Source of the DNA: JAFDYH01 sp049840875
GTDB taxonomy: Bacteria > Bacteroidota > Bacteroidia > Chitinophagales > Chitinophagaceae
DNA length: 64,000 nucleotides
Direction: 5' to 3'
Assembly: GCA_049840875.1 (NCBI GenBank)
Contig: JASGJE010000024.1
Span: forward strand, 1 to 64,000
Below are positions 8,247-17,834 of this stretch, piece after piece. Made by a program: the position numbers and the translations under genes. The notes beneath the pieces are model-generated. The model did no database searches and was not told the DNA's origin. It was given only the letters and a program-made list of their open reading frames with translations. Numbering within the stretch: position 1 is the stretch's first letter; each line of letters starts with the position of its first letter.

Positions 8247-8978
8247 TTAACTATTCCATATTTTCCAGCTCTCTTCCGCCTGAATTATCAACATCTCCAT
8301 TCCATTCAGAATTGCGGCGCCTTTCTCCTCTCCCTTTTGCAGAAAAAGTGTTTTAGCTGGATTATATATCAGATCGTATAAAAGATGATTCGCAGACAAT
8401 GCTTCATAAGGTATCGGTGGGGCCTCGTTTATAGTTGGATACATTCCTACAGGTGTTGTATTCACTATCAAACTATACTCTTCAACTATGGCCGTTGTAA
8501 GTTGTTCGTACGTGAGATGATCCATGCCTTTCTTTCTTGACACATAGTTGAATTCGATCTTTAATTTCTCTAATACAAATTCAACGGCTTTTGCTGCACC
8601 ACCAGTTCCTAATATCAAGGCTTTTTTATGATAAGGTTTGAGCTTTGTCAGAAGTGTCTGTTCAAAGCCAACTACATCTGTATTGTATCCCGAAAGCCGG
8701 CCATCCTGAATTTTAATACAATTACAAGCGCCAATCTTTTTTACAGCATCTGATTGTTCGTGCAAAAGTGCGACTATCGATTCTTTGTGAGGGATAGTAA
8801 CATTTAGTCCGGCCAGTTGAGGATTATCCTTTAAAATCTGAGGTAATAAGTCTATAGACGCAATCGGAAAATTTTCATAGCGATAGCCAGTCAAACCCAG
8901 TTGCTCAAACTTATCGGAGAAGTATTTTTTAGAAAACGAATGCGTTAACGGGAAACCGATTAAACCATACAGTTTCAT
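8247..8978 (-). CDS. aroE: Shikimate dehydrogenase
   Basis: AroE reduces 3-dehydroshikimate to shikimate with NADPH in chorismate synthesis. The 243-residue protein has the substrate-binding start YGLIGFPLTHSFS, the catalytic lysine and neighbours in NVTIPHKES, GYNTDVVGFEQ with the conserved aspartate, and the nucleotide site ILGTGGAAKAVEF. The C-terminal end has LYDLIYNPAKTLFL and NGMEMLIIQAEESW. It is on the short side of the family but complete. Its ATG shares one base with the stop of the upstream ComA-like gene (TGATG), so the two are translationally coupled although their pathways are not obviously linked. Confidence 0.95.
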   Translation of the reverse strand: MKLYGLIGFPLTHSFSKKYFSDKFEQLGLTGYRYENFPIASIDLLPQILKDNPQLAGLNVTIPHKESIVALLHEQSDAVKKIGACNCIKIQDGRLSGYNTDVVGFEQTLLTKLKPYHKKALILGTGGAAKAVEFVLEKLKIEFNYVSRKKGMDHLTYEQLTTAIVEEYSLIVNTTPVGMYPTINEAPPIPYEALSANHLLYDLIYNPAKTLFLQKGEEKGAAILNGMEMLIIQAEESWKIWNS

Positions 8979-9751
8979 CAGGCCTGATCTTTTTTAAGAT
9001 AAAGAAAAAAAGTGTCGCCGCGTAGCCCAACACGCATGGCTTCCATTGCAATTACTTCAGTCGGCGCAATATTGCCAAGGTTTACATTACAGCCCAGCAA
9101 TTCAATAAAATAAAGCTGTTGTTCTTTTTGAGGCGCCTCCCAGATTATTTTTTCGCCTGGGATTTGTGTTAAGATCTCTTGTACGAGACCTTCTCTTACT
9201 TCCCCGGTACCACGATAAATACCAACCGTTCCAGCTTCCCTTGCCTCCGCAATTACATACGAAGAACCAGCACTCAATTCAGCCCGCATCAGCTCTATCC
9301 ATTTGTAGGGGGGAATAATGTGCGCTGCGTCTTTGCTGCCCACCTCGCTCAGTACCGTAAAATTTGCAGAAAGTTTTTCGATATAACCGCATTTTTCAGA
9401 ATGGGGAATAGTAATCGAACCATCACTTACCTCGATATACGAAATGCCATAATCCCTGCATACAGAAAGATAATCGTCAAACTGATTCCGGATCAAAAAC
9501 GCCTCGAACAACGTACCTCCGAAATAAATGGGAATATTGTAAGAACGATAGATTTCAAGCTTTTTGGTGAGGTTAGGTGTTACGAAAGAAGTTCCGAAAC
9601 CAAGTTTTACAATGTCGACGTGAGGATGCGCTACGCTTAAAAAATTCTCAGCATCATTCACACTTAAGCCTTTGTCCATTACCATTGTAATTCCACTCAG
9701 CCGAGGCTTTTGATTACGCTCAGGAATCTGTGTCAGATTGAAATTCATCAT
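8978..9751 (-). CDS. comA: Phosphosulfolactate synthase (ComA family)
   Basis: ComA adds sulfite to phosphoenolpyruvate to give phosphosulfolactate, the first step of coenzyme M synthesis in archaea and a route to sulfolactate and other sulfonates in bacteria. The TIM-barrel protein shows GITMVMDKGLSV, DIVKLGFGTSFVTPNL, IPIYFGGTLFEAFLIR, YIEVSDGSITIPHSEK and VIAEAREAGTVGIYRG. These cover the family metal and phosphate sites. The start is one of two adjacent ATGs at 9748/9751; an ATG at 9811 would add a hydrophobic tail foreign to the family. It is coupled to aroE. In sulfonolipid-making Bacteroidetes it might supply sulfonate precursors, but that is inference. Confidence 0.9.
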   Translation of the reverse strand: MMNFNLTQIPERNQKPRLSGITMVMDKGLSVNDAENFLSVAHPHVDIVKLGFGTSFVTPNLTKKLEIYRSYNIPIYFGGTLFEAFLIRNQFDDYLSVCRDYGISYIEVSDGSITIPHSEKCGYIEKLSANFTVLSEVGSKDAAHIIPPYKWIELMRAELSAGSSYVIAEAREAGTVGIYRGTGEVREGLVQEILTQIPGEKIIWEAPQKEQQLYFIELLGCNVNLGNIAPTEVIAMEAMRVGLRGDTFFLYLKKDQA

Positions 9752-10000
9752 AATTAATACAATTAACTGCTCATTTATAAATCCGTTAAGGCAGGCCAGC
9801 GCTATTTGCAATCACCTTTTCAATATCAACTACGATTGACGCTGTTTGGTAAGCGGGCAAAAATAGTAAAGATTGCTATAGAAAAGATGACTCTAAAGAA
9901 AACTATCATTAAGTAGAGGAACAGGCTACATTAATCCCCGATCTGATAAAAATTATTATCGGGATAATGCAGAAACTTCATTAGAAGCACTCTCGCAAAA

Positions 10001-11422
10001 TCAAATAGACTTATTATTCTTATACTTTACCAAAAGGTCTACGACCGGCTGATTTTGAAGTATCGAGGGATTTAACGCAATAAAATGTTTTAAAAGTTTT
10101 GGCGCTTTTTCCATAGCCCTCTCAAGGTAAAGAATAGCCTCTTTTGATTTGCCCATCGCAAAAAGAACCACGCTTTCGTAAAAAAGAAACAAAGGCTTAC
10201 CATTCGTTATCCGGAGGGCAGCCTGAATTTGCAGAATCGCCTCATCATAATATTCGGCTTTGTATAAACAGCGTATCAATGCTTCCCATCCTGATTTGTT
10301 TTTGGGCCGTATCCTCACGGCATTTGAAAATGCTTGTATCGCCTCCTTTAATTGTTCCATTTTAAACTTGCACTCGCCCATCAGAAGGTGGTATTCTGGT
10401 TTGGATTTGTGAATTTTAATCGCGGCATCTAACTGCTTGACGGCGCTTTCCCACTGGCTTTCATTAAAATAAGTGCAGGCCATCTTGTAAAACAATTTGC
10501 TATCGTCAGGTGTAAGATGAGATGCCTTTCGGTAATAAAATCTCGCCTGTGCAAAATTTTTAAGGCGATCATAGCAGTGTCCGATTGCTTCATAGATTAC
10601 GCCTTCCGGCTTCGATAATTCCAGCACCTTTTCCAATGATTCTATCGCCTCTTTATACTTACGGAGACGGATATACGCATCCCCCATGTTTCTATAGGCG
10701 TAGTCAAACTTCTCATCAATAGTTATCGCGTACAGGTATGCATCGATCGATTTTTCGTAGAGCTTTAATCCCTGGTAGGCTGCAGCAAGATTAAACCACG
10801 CCAGTTCGTTGTAGGGATAATCGTTAATGATATGCTGATGCAACTTGATGCTTTCCTCGTTACGGCCTGTAAAATCCGTCCAGAAGCAGATTTTATACAG
10901 CGCTTCCTCGTTATTAGGATCATCCTCAAGAATTAATTTGAGGCAATCAAACACTTTGTCGAATTCTTCATAGTCGTCATAAACGTCTGCCAGCTCAAAC
11001 AGTAATTCCAGCCTTTCCTCGCCTTCAAACGAGGAAAGAGCTTCTTGTAGCAATGCTACAGCTTTCTCCTGCTGATCAAGCGCCAGGTAGGCATCGGTTT
11101 TTAAGATATAAATATTGATTTCGCCTTTGCCAAACAGCTCGGCCTGCTCCAGCACTTTTAATGCCTTTTGGTATTGTTGGGTAGAAATCAGTAGATCGCT
11201 CTTCTTGATAAGCAACGAAGATGAGTACGGGAATTGCTCAATGGCAGTCTCACAAGCTTCTAAGGCTTTGGAGATATTTTCCTGTTCATCGTAGTAGTCA
11301 ATGATTTTTTCGAAAGAATCTTCGTCTAAAAAACTGTGCTTTTTACCGGATCGGAGGTTTTCGTACTGCTTTAATAACTCCCTGAACTCTTCACGGTCTT
11401 CATGATATGGGTTTTCTTTCAT
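10001..11422 (-). CDS. Tetratricopeptide-repeat protein
   Basis: About 473 residues from ATG 11422, cytosolic (no signal peptide), built almost wholly of TPR helices. Clear units include NLAAAYQGLKLYEKSIDAYL, NMGDAYIRLRKYKEAIESL, AIGHCYDRLKNFAQARFYY and GECKFKMEQLKEAIQAFSNA, with roughly ten or more copies. Such solenoids are protein-binding scaffolds; no enzymatic domain is present. Upstream ATG 11443 would add seven hydrophobic residues and is less likely. It stands alone, 250 bases from the ComA-like gene. That gap holds a weak inverted repeat (CCCGAT...ATCGGG, 9937-9963) and nothing else I can recognise. Confidence 0.9.
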   Translation of the reverse strand: MKENPYHEDREEFRELLKQYENLRSGKKHSFLDEDSFEKIIDYYDEQENISKALEACETAIEQFPYSSSLLIKKSDLLISTQQYQKALKVLEQAELFGKGEINIYILKTDAYLALDQQEKAVALLQEALSSFEGEERLELLFELADVYDDYEEFDKVFDCLKLILEDDPNNEEALYKICFWTDFTGRNEESIKLHQHIINDYPYNELAWFNLAAAYQGLKLYEKSIDAYLYAITIDEKFDYAYRNMGDAYIRLRKYKEAIESLEKVLELSKPEGVIYEAIGHCYDRLKNFAQARFYYRKASHLTPDDSKLFYKMACTYFNESQWESAVKQLDAAIKIHKSKPEYHLLMGECKFKMEQLKEAIQAFSNAVRIRPKNKSGWEALIRCLYKAEYYDEAILQIQAALRITNGKPLFLFYESVVLFAMGKSKEAILYLERAMEKAPKLLKHFIALNPSILQNQPVVDLLVKYKNNKSI

Positions 11423-11556
11423 GAATATCAGTAGTTTATACAAGTTAAGCTGAAAAAATAAAAAACTGTACTTTTCTGTAACAATTTTTCTTCTTTTTCG
11501 TTAAATACTTACTAAAACTTTTTTTGGACAACGCTTTTAGTATTTCTTTTTATCCT

Positions 11557-11564
11557 TATTTTTG
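11557..11564 (+). promoter_or_regulatory. Bacteroidetes -7 box TATTTTTG
   Basis: A TAnnTTTG match 16 bases before the ATG at 11581, giving a very short leader for the small gene that follows. The -33 TTG is not at the standard distance. Confidence 0.4.
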
Positions 11565-11580
11565 TAAAGTATTTTAACCG

Positions 11581-11949
11581 ATGACCACAAAGAAGAAAAA
11601 TAGACTGTTTTACTTCACAAAGAAAAAAGTAGCTATTATAGCTGTACTTTCTTTCTTTGGTATTGGTGCGTTTGCGACATTGGGAGATGGTTCTGCAAAG
11701 AAATCAAAGGATAAAAACATTCTTTCTGACAAGACGGTTATAATCAAACATGGTACTTTCTCTTTAAAATCAGGTTACAATTTTCGCGGTACGAATGTAA
11801 TCAACCCGATAAAACAAGAGATTTACATCAACCTGAATACAGTTGCTACTTACGAAAGAGGAAATCGTACTTACATACTTCCCATCAAATCGAAAGTGTT
11901 ATTGAACAACGTGAAAATTTCCGCAGGTATCCCGCAGATTAACAGGTAA
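11581..11949 (+). CDS. Small exported or membrane-anchored protein of unknown function
   Basis: A 122-residue protein with a lysine-rich N-terminus and one hydrophobic segment, VAIIAVLSFFGIGAFATLG (about residues 17-35), which may be an uncleaved anchor or a signal peptide. The rest is mainly beta-type: TVIIKHGTFSLKSGYNFRG, EIYINLNTVATYERG and YILPIKSKVLLNNVKI. It has no cysteines, no lipobox and no recognised domain. A -7 box lies immediately upstream. It converges with the secreted protein at 11971-12639. Family not recognised. Confidence 0.65.
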   Translation: MTTKKKNRLFYFTKKKVAIIAVLSFFGIGAFATLGDGSAKKSKDKNILSDKTVIIKHGTFSLKSGYNFRGTNVINPIKQEIYINLNTVATYERGNRTYILPIKSKVLLNNVKISAGIPQINR

Positions 11950-11970
11950 TCAATTTATTTGTTCTGTTTT

Positions 11971-12639
11971 TTAATTATTTCCGGAAGCTTTTCTGCTTTC
12001 TTCGTATGTCATCACCCGAAAGCCTGTTTTGGGTAAATCAAACTTTGCAACCGGAACAGGGTTGAAATTGATATTAGATACTGTATACGTAACAAGCAAC
12101 TTACCGTAAGAAGCTTCATATTGGAGTGCTAAGCCTGGAAGATTCTTGTTTAAATATTGAAAGTCTTTGTTCTGTGGTACCAGGTCACGGGTAAAATAAA
12201 CAGTAAAATTTGTCCCATCTGCAAGCTTACCCACTGCTTTCTGACATTTATAGCCTGCAATTGTTTTGTAGTCTTCTGCAAATTCAAAATTTACTCCTTC
12301 ATATTTTTTATTTGATTCTTTCCAATTGCCCGCATTCATAGTAATCATGTATTTCTGTTCACCATAATCTTTTAACACGGTAACATTACCAGACTTGCCA
12401 TCGATTATCGTTGATTGAGTACCGAGAGAACTGATCATCTCGGAACGGCTTGAAGGTCCTTTCAGGTAAACGATGCTTGTAGCGCCATCCAGCAAATCGG
12501 CCATTTGCGGTTTGGGGCTGCTGTTACTTACGGCTATATCGTAAGTAATTGTTGCTTCTGTAATCGCCTTTTGCGAAAAAGCAATTGAAGTAAAAAAAAC
12601 AAAAACTAACAAAGAAGAATATCGAAAAATCATTTTCAT
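11971..12639 (-). CDS. Secreted GLPGLI-like protein of unknown function
   Basis: A 222-residue protein with a signal peptide (YSSLLVFVFFTSIAFS, cleavage before QKA). The body resembles the loose Bacteroidetes group around GLPGLI/DUF4412: a first strand EATITYDIAVS, then DYKTIAGYKCQKAVGKL and FTVYFTRDLVPQNKDF. These proteins read as small periplasmic or outer-membrane-associated beta proteins of unknown role. Two ATGs (codons 1 and 3) are equally possible. The gene lies downstream of yidC but is separated from it by a terminator, so it is probably transcribed on its own. Confidence 0.75.
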   Translation of the reverse strand: MKMIFRYSSLLVFVFFTSIAFSQKAITEATITYDIAVSNSSPKPQMADLLDGATSIVYLKGPSSRSEMISSLGTQSTIIDGKSGNVTVLKDYGEQKYMITMNAGNWKESNKKYEGVNFEFAEDYKTIAGYKCQKAVGKLADGTNFTVYFTRDLVPQNKDFQYLNKNLPGLALQYEASYGKLLVTYTVSNINFNPVPVAKFDLPKTGFRVMTYEESRKASGNN

Positions 12640-12692
12640 GTTTCTAAGTTATGAAAAAGACGAATCAAAAGGTCTAATAAGTTGCGTCATGA

Positions 12693-12729
12693 AAAACGCC
12701 ATGTCATTTATCTTATTACATGGCGTTTT
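12693..12729 (-). terminator. Terminator after yidC
   Basis: AAAACGCCATGT and ACATGGCGTTTT form a perfect 12-bp inverted repeat around 13 bases, with a T-run on the minus strand, 24 bases after the yidC stop. Confidence 0.8.
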
Positions 12730-12752
12730 GTTTACAAATATTTATAACGTTG

Positions 12753-14594
12753 TTAACGTTTGTTGCTTTGCTGGTTACTTTTTAGTTGTTTTTGTTGCTC
12801 CTGCATTTGTTCCAATCTTTCCTGCCACTTCGATTTCGTTTTTGGCTTCTTACGATTCGCATCAATTTGTGTCAGCAATTTTTCATGATTGATAATGTAC
12901 CGCTGAATGACAAATTGCAAAGCAAGCGTGATGACATTGGAAACAGTATAGTACCATGTTAATGCCGAGGGGAGCTTATTAAAGATAAACAATAAAAACA
13001 CCGGGAAAATATAAGGCATATATTTCATCACCGGGTTGCTTTGATCCGGCGTCATATTCATGCTGTAAAGTGAAATCAAAAAACTCGTTGTTACTGCAGT
13101 GATAGTAAATAAGCTTAGATGACCGTTAAACAAGTAACTCAATACCGGTACATTGGGAAAAGAAAGAATTGAATCATATGCAGACAGATCTTTTGCCCAA
13201 AGAAAACTTTGCCCACGCAAAGCGATGCTCGAACTGAAAAAACTAAATAAAGCGAAGAATATCGGAATCTGCAGCAAACTTGGTAAACATCCTGCAAAAG
13301 TATTTACACCGGCTTCACGCATAAATTTCATTTGCTCTACCGCATACTGCTGCTGATCAGGAAACTTCTTTTTTAATTCAGCTAATTCAGGGCGAAGAAT
13401 TTTCATCTTAGCACTTGTGAGATAGCCGGGGTACATTAAAGGCGATGTGAGCAACCGAATAAAGATCGTCAACAATGCGATGATTAAACCATAACTCTGA
13501 AATGTCTTTGTGAGAAAATCAAATACCGGTAATACAATCCACCGATTGATATATTTTACAAATGCAAACATTCCATAACCCAGGTTTACAAGATTTTCCA
13601 TCTTGTTATCATACTTCTTTAAAATCTTGTAATCATTAGGACCGTAATAAAAAGCCAATGGAACTGTAGCAGATGCACCTGGTTGCACTTGGTAACGTAA
13701 ATTAGCAACAGCCTGCATCACGGTGGCAGTATCTGCAGGCAAAATCCATTCGATCTTACCAGAGGCAAATCCCTTATCATTTTTGGCAAGCAGCGTAGTA
13801 TTAAAAAACTGCTGCTTTACAGACAACCATTTGACATCTTTATCAAAAATTTGACTGTTTGTTTTCAATGCTGAGTTATAATCATATTCACCATTTATAT
13901 TGTAACCAATCTGAGAATTGGTGCGTTCATCCTGGTGTTTTTCTAATTTCTCAGCTTTATTCTGCCATGTTAGATTTAACACATTTTGTGAAAGCAATTT
14001 ATCAGCTCCATTCATTTGAATATTAAAATCAACCATGTAGTTATCCGGATGCAAAACGAACTGATGCGTTATGGATTCAACACTATCCGAAGATACCAGT
14101 GTAAAAGAAATTGTCGTTGTGCCATCAGCGCTTTTTGATTCTACACCTTTTTCAAAAAAAAGATCAGCGATTGGTGCACTACGGCTACCTGTATTTATGT
14201 TATAATCAATCTTATCAAAATCACTTGAAGCAATCTTCACGAAACTGCTATCAGGCTGCTTGAATTTCTTTAATTCGATAGACTTTGGCTGTCCACCCTT
14301 ATTGGTGAAAGTAATTTTGAAAAGATCATTCTCTGCAACGAGCAGTTCTTCATTGCCATTTGCAGATTTTGAAAACGCAACTCCTGCACTTGCTACTTTA
14401 TTTAGTGAATCAGACGCTACTTTTTGTTTAGCATTAATCGAATCCTCTCTTGCTTTACCAATATTACTTATGGAGTCCTCATGGGCTTTCCTTGCAAGAT
14501 TCGCAGCCTGCTCCTTATTGTTGTACCAGAAATATCCAAAAAACAAAAGGGCCAAAACGACAAAACCAATGACTGTATTACGGTCGAAATTCAT
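12753..14594 (-). CDS. yidC: Membrane protein insertase YidC
   Basis: YidC inserts and folds inner-membrane proteins, alone or with SecYEG. The 613-residue protein has the Gram-negative layout. An N-terminal anchor (NTVIGFVVLALLFFGYFWY) is followed by a large periplasmic beta domain to about residue 340. The conserved insertase core then has YGLIIALLTIFIRLLTSPLM, carrying the hydrophilic-groove arginine, and NTFAGCLPSLLQIPIFFAL. Two further spans precede a lysine-rich cytoplasmic tail. Length and order are normal for Bacteroidetes. It follows pyrG on the same strand after 117 bases. Confidence 0.96.
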   Translation of the reverse strand: MNFDRNTVIGFVVLALLFFGYFWYNNKEQAANLARKAHEDSISNIGKAREDSINAKQKVASDSLNKVASAGVAFSKSANGNEELLVAENDLFKITFTNKGGQPKSIELKKFKQPDSSFVKIASSDFDKIDYNINTGSRSAPIADLFFEKGVESKSADGTTTISFTLVSSDSVESITHQFVLHPDNYMVDFNIQMNGADKLLSQNVLNLTWQNKAEKLEKHQDERTNSQIGYNINGEYDYNSALKTNSQIFDKDVKWLSVKQQFFNTTLLAKNDKGFASGKIEWILPADTATVMQAVANLRYQVQPGASATVPLAFYYGPNDYKILKKYDNKMENLVNLGYGMFAFVKYINRWIVLPVFDFLTKTFQSYGLIIALLTIFIRLLTSPLMYPGYLTSAKMKILRPELAELKKKFPDQQQYAVEQMKFMREAGVNTFAGCLPSLLQIPIFFALFSFFSSSIALRGQSFLWAKDLSAYDSILSFPNVPVLSYLFNGHLSLFTITAVTTSFLISLYSMNMTPDQSNPVMKYMPYIFPVFLLFIFNKLPSALTWYYTVSNVITLALQFVIQRYIINHEKLLTQIDANRKKPKTKSKWQERLEQMQEQQKQLKSNQQSNKR

Positions 14595-14711
14595 TTACAA
14601 AAATTTAAGAGGGGGCAAAGATAATGGAAACTGGTTAGGAGCCCATGTTATGAACCTGTGTTTACCGAACCGGAACGTTGGTTGCCCGAAACGCTGCCTT
14701 TCTTACTTTAA

Positions 14712-16361
14712 TTAAACTATTTCGCTTTGCAGCAGCGAACTTTTGGCTTCGTTCTTTCTTTCTGCAAATGATTTAGATGCTTTAATAAAACTGACAAATA
14801 ATGGATGTGGGTTCTCTACCGTACTTTTCAATTCCGGGTGATATTGCACACCTATAAAAAACGGATGTTTCGGAAGTTCAACGATTTCTACAAGATTGGT
14901 ATCCGGGTTTTTTCCACTGGGCACCATTCCAGCCTGCTCAAATCTTTCGAGATAAGTGTTATTAAACTCCCAACGATGGCGGTGCCTTTCATTAATCCTG
15001 GATTCGCCATAGATTGAATACGCAAGCGAATCCTGTTGTATTTCGCAAGGGTAAGTTCCCAACCGCATTGTTCCGCCTTTCGCCGAAATCTTTTTCTGCT
15101 CTTCCATCAAATCAATTACCGGGTCTGTGGTATCCGGGTTCATTTCAGTGGAGTGCGCATTTTTTATCCCCAGCACGTTTCTTGCAAACTCAATAACCGC
15201 CATCTGCATTCCGAGACAAATACCGAAGAAAGGTAAACCGTTTTCACGTGCATATTTAACCGCCGTTATTTTTCCTTCCACACCGCGATAGCCAAAACCC
15301 GGGGCTACCAGCAACCCATCAAGTCCGGAAAGTTTTTCTGCCACATTTTCTCCATCGATAAACTCACTATGAACATTGACTACCTGTACGTGGCATTCGT
15401 TCATCGCACCGGCATGCACGAATGCTTCCAGTATGGATTTGTAAGCATCCTGCAATTCAATATATTTTCCGATCAGGCCGATATTTACTTTGCTCTTTGG
15501 ATATTTTAGCTTGTCTAAAAATTCTTTCCACTTTCCCAATTCAGGTTCTCTATAACCAGTAACATTCATTTTTTTCAGGCAAATAACATCAAGTTTTTCC
15601 CGCATCATTACCAATGGCACTTCGTAAATTGTCGGAGCGTCTGCAGCTTCTATTACAGCTTCTTGCTTCACATTGCAGAACAAGGCGATTTTGCGACGAA
15701 GTTCCGGTGATAAAGTTCTTTCTGTTCTACAAACTATAATATCCGGATGCACACCTTCCTGGCTTAGCATTCGCACACTGTGTTGAGTCGGTTTTGTCTT
15801 TAGCTCTTTTGCTGCTTTTAAATACGGAATCAATGTCAGATGTATTACCACCGTATCTTCTTCCGGTAATTCCCACTGCAATTGCCGAACAGCTTCAATA
15901 AATGGCAGGCTTTCAATATCGCCAACTGTACCGCCCAACTCAGTAATTACAATATCATATTTTCCGTTCTTACCCAATTCAAGCATTCTTCGTTTAATCT
16001 CGTCCGTTATATGAGGAACTACCTGGACCGTCTTTCCAAGATAAGCGCCTTCGCGTTCTTTATTGATAACAGTCTGGTAAATGCGACCAGTTGTTACATT
16101 GTTGGCTTGTGAAGTAAAAATGTTAAGAAATCTCTCATAGTGACCGAGATCAAGATCTGTTTCTGCTCCATCTTCCGTTACAAAACATTCTCCATGCTCA
16201 TATGGATTTAACGTGCCTGGATCCACGTTGATATAGGGGTCAAATTTCTGAATCGTTACCCGCATGCCTCTCGCCTGTAGCAGTTTCGCCAGTGATGCAG
16301 CTATAATTCCTTTTCCTAATGATGAAGTAACGCCACCCGTAACGAAAATATATTTTGACAT
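14712..16361 (-). CDS. pyrG: CTP synthase
   Basis: PyrG makes CTP from UTP with ATP and glutamine. From ATG 16361 it has 549 residues; the ATG 21 bases up is not needed. The synthase domain starts YIFVTGGVTSSLGKGI (P-loop) and contains KFDPYINVDPGTLNPYEHGE and the UTP-site LGGTVGDIESLPF. The C-terminal class I glutamine amidotransferase domain has the nucleophile in FFGICLGMQ and the His/Glu pair in GVQYHPELKS. All key residues are present. The 350 bases between this start and the gene at 16718 hold no gene; they must contain the two divergent promoters, which I could not pinpoint. Confidence 0.97.
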   Translation of the reverse strand: MSKYIFVTGGVTSSLGKGIIAASLAKLLQARGMRVTIQKFDPYINVDPGTLNPYEHGECFVTEDGAETDLDLGHYERFLNIFTSQANNVTTGRIYQTVINKEREGAYLGKTVQVVPHITDEIKRRMLELGKNGKYDIVITELGGTVGDIESLPFIEAVRQLQWELPEEDTVVIHLTLIPYLKAAKELKTKPTQHSVRMLSQEGVHPDIIVCRTERTLSPELRRKIALFCNVKQEAVIEAADAPTIYEVPLVMMREKLDVICLKKMNVTGYREPELGKWKEFLDKLKYPKSKVNIGLIGKYIELQDAYKSILEAFVHAGAMNECHVQVVNVHSEFIDGENVAEKLSGLDGLLVAPGFGYRGVEGKITAVKYARENGLPFFGICLGMQMAVIEFARNVLGIKNAHSTEMNPDTTDPVIDLMEEQKKISAKGGTMRLGTYPCEIQQDSLAYSIYGESRINERHRHRWEFNNTYLERFEQAGMVPSGKNPDTNLVEIVELPKHPFFIGVQYHPELKSTVENPHPLFVSFIKASKSFAERKNEAKSSLLQSEIV

Positions 16362-16717
16362 AAAAAAATTATTCTCCCACAAGGAGTATATTAATGAATA
16401 AATAATTAAAATAAAAAATCAACAAACAACCGTTCCAAAAAATAGTAGTCGGTCGCCTAAAGTTGATTGATAGTTTGTGAAAATGTCCCCTAATTCAAAT
16501 GACCAACGGAAGTCAATTGGAAATATATTCCGGGAGGTCATGCAAACCTACGCCAATTTTTTAGTTTAGGGAAATTGGTAATTTTATTAAGTGTGGATAA
16601 AATGATTGCGACATCTTTATTTATTTCAACTCAGGTATTTATGTGAGAAATTGGCGCTTTTCCCGTTCTCTTTATAATTTTACGGCAGACCCCAAAACAC
16701 AAACCATTATCCATACT

Positions 16718-17782
16718 ATGCCAAAAGTCATACTGTCATTTTTACTTACTCTGTTAGCTATGCTTTGTTTTTCTCAGGAAAAAAAGAATTTCACTCAATC
16801 CAGAGAATTTGCGCTAAAACTCGAAGATCGGTATAAAGGGAGCGAAACAATTCCGTTTAAAACCATCACAGTTAAAGATGTCCGGTTCGACACTACAAAA
16901 CTGGGATACGTTTACAACGTATATAAACATTCATTAAATAAAATCACTACAAAAGAAAGCAGTTCTAACTCGCTTACGAACACGGTAAGTGATTATTTTC
17001 AAAATAATTTCGTTTCTTCTTCCGAAAAAAGTTTGCTGATAATCGTAAAGTCATTTTGGTTTCAACAAAAAGCGTTTGATCTTGTAGTAAATGATAAAAT
17101 TGTAAAAAAGCAAAAAAACTATACCGACAAAACGGGCGTATGTTTCGCTGATTTCGAAGTATTTTCTTTTTCTGGAGACGGTTACCAGGCACTGCTGAAG
17201 TTCAAGTATGATTTCGTCGACTATCAATATGACTCTGCGAGCATTCAGCGTTTGTTCTATATTCCGTTTGATTCTCTTTTCAGAAAACTCCATTCATTGG
17301 ATATTCAACAGGTTTTATCTTCAAAAAAACAATTTACCTGGAATAAAATCGACTCCAATTACAGCAACCGGTATGCTCTACCGGTGTTACAAAGCGAGGT
17401 AGCAGAAAAAGGAGTGTTCCTGACGTTTAACGATTTTAAAATTAAAAATCAGGTCTACCCTGATTTCAGGATTGTAAAAGGTGATTTGACGGATGAATTG
17501 TATATAAGAAAAGATGGAAAGGAGGAGCTCTTGATTGATTGCTGGGGATATAGCGATGGCCAGAATTACTTTATAAGAATAGGGTACAATTTTTTCAAAC
17601 TCATCCGGCAGAATAATACGTTTGATTTGCTTGGCAGCAAATATATCAACTCTTATCCCAAATCAGGTGTTCCGGTACCCCTTGGTGGTGGCGCATATGG
17701 TACAGCCGAAGTGCAATTGCATAAAGACAAATTAGAATTAAGACCGCTCCAATTGAATATGGACACGGGTGAGACCTATTAG
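16718..17782 (+). CDS. Secreted protein of unknown function
   Basis: From ATG 16718 the protein has 354 residues and a signal peptide, VILSFLLTLLAMLCFSQ, ending at Q. An upstream in-frame start (16643) would bury the signal peptide and is rejected. The mature part is mixed alpha/beta with many lysines and aromatics and no cysteine cluster, lipobox, repeat or motif I recognise. Segments such as ELYIRKDGKEELLIDCWGY and GGGAYGTAEVQLHKDKLELR suggest a beta-rich C-terminal half. It faces away from pyrG and converges with proC. Likely periplasmic; role unknown. Confidence 0.7.
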   Translation: MPKVILSFLLTLLAMLCFSQEKKNFTQSREFALKLEDRYKGSETIPFKTITVKDVRFDTTKLGYVYNVYKHSLNKITTKESSSNSLTNTVSDYFQNNFVSSSEKSLLIIVKSFWFQQKAFDLVVNDKIVKKQKNYTDKTGVCFADFEVFSFSGDGYQALLKFKYDFVDYQYDSASIQRLFYIPFDSLFRKLHSLDIQQVLSSKKQFTWNKIDSNYSNRYALPVLQSEVAEKGVFLTFNDFKIKNQVYPDFRIVKGDLTDELYIRKDGKEELLIDCWGYSDGQNYFIRIGYNFFKLIRQNNTFDLLGSKYINSYPKSGVPVPLGGGAYGTAEVQLHKDKLELRPLQLNMDTGETY

Positions 17783-17834
17783 ATTAATTTATGCTACCCA
17801 GCAAAAGCTTAGATCAATCTGCCGTTACCAGGAA

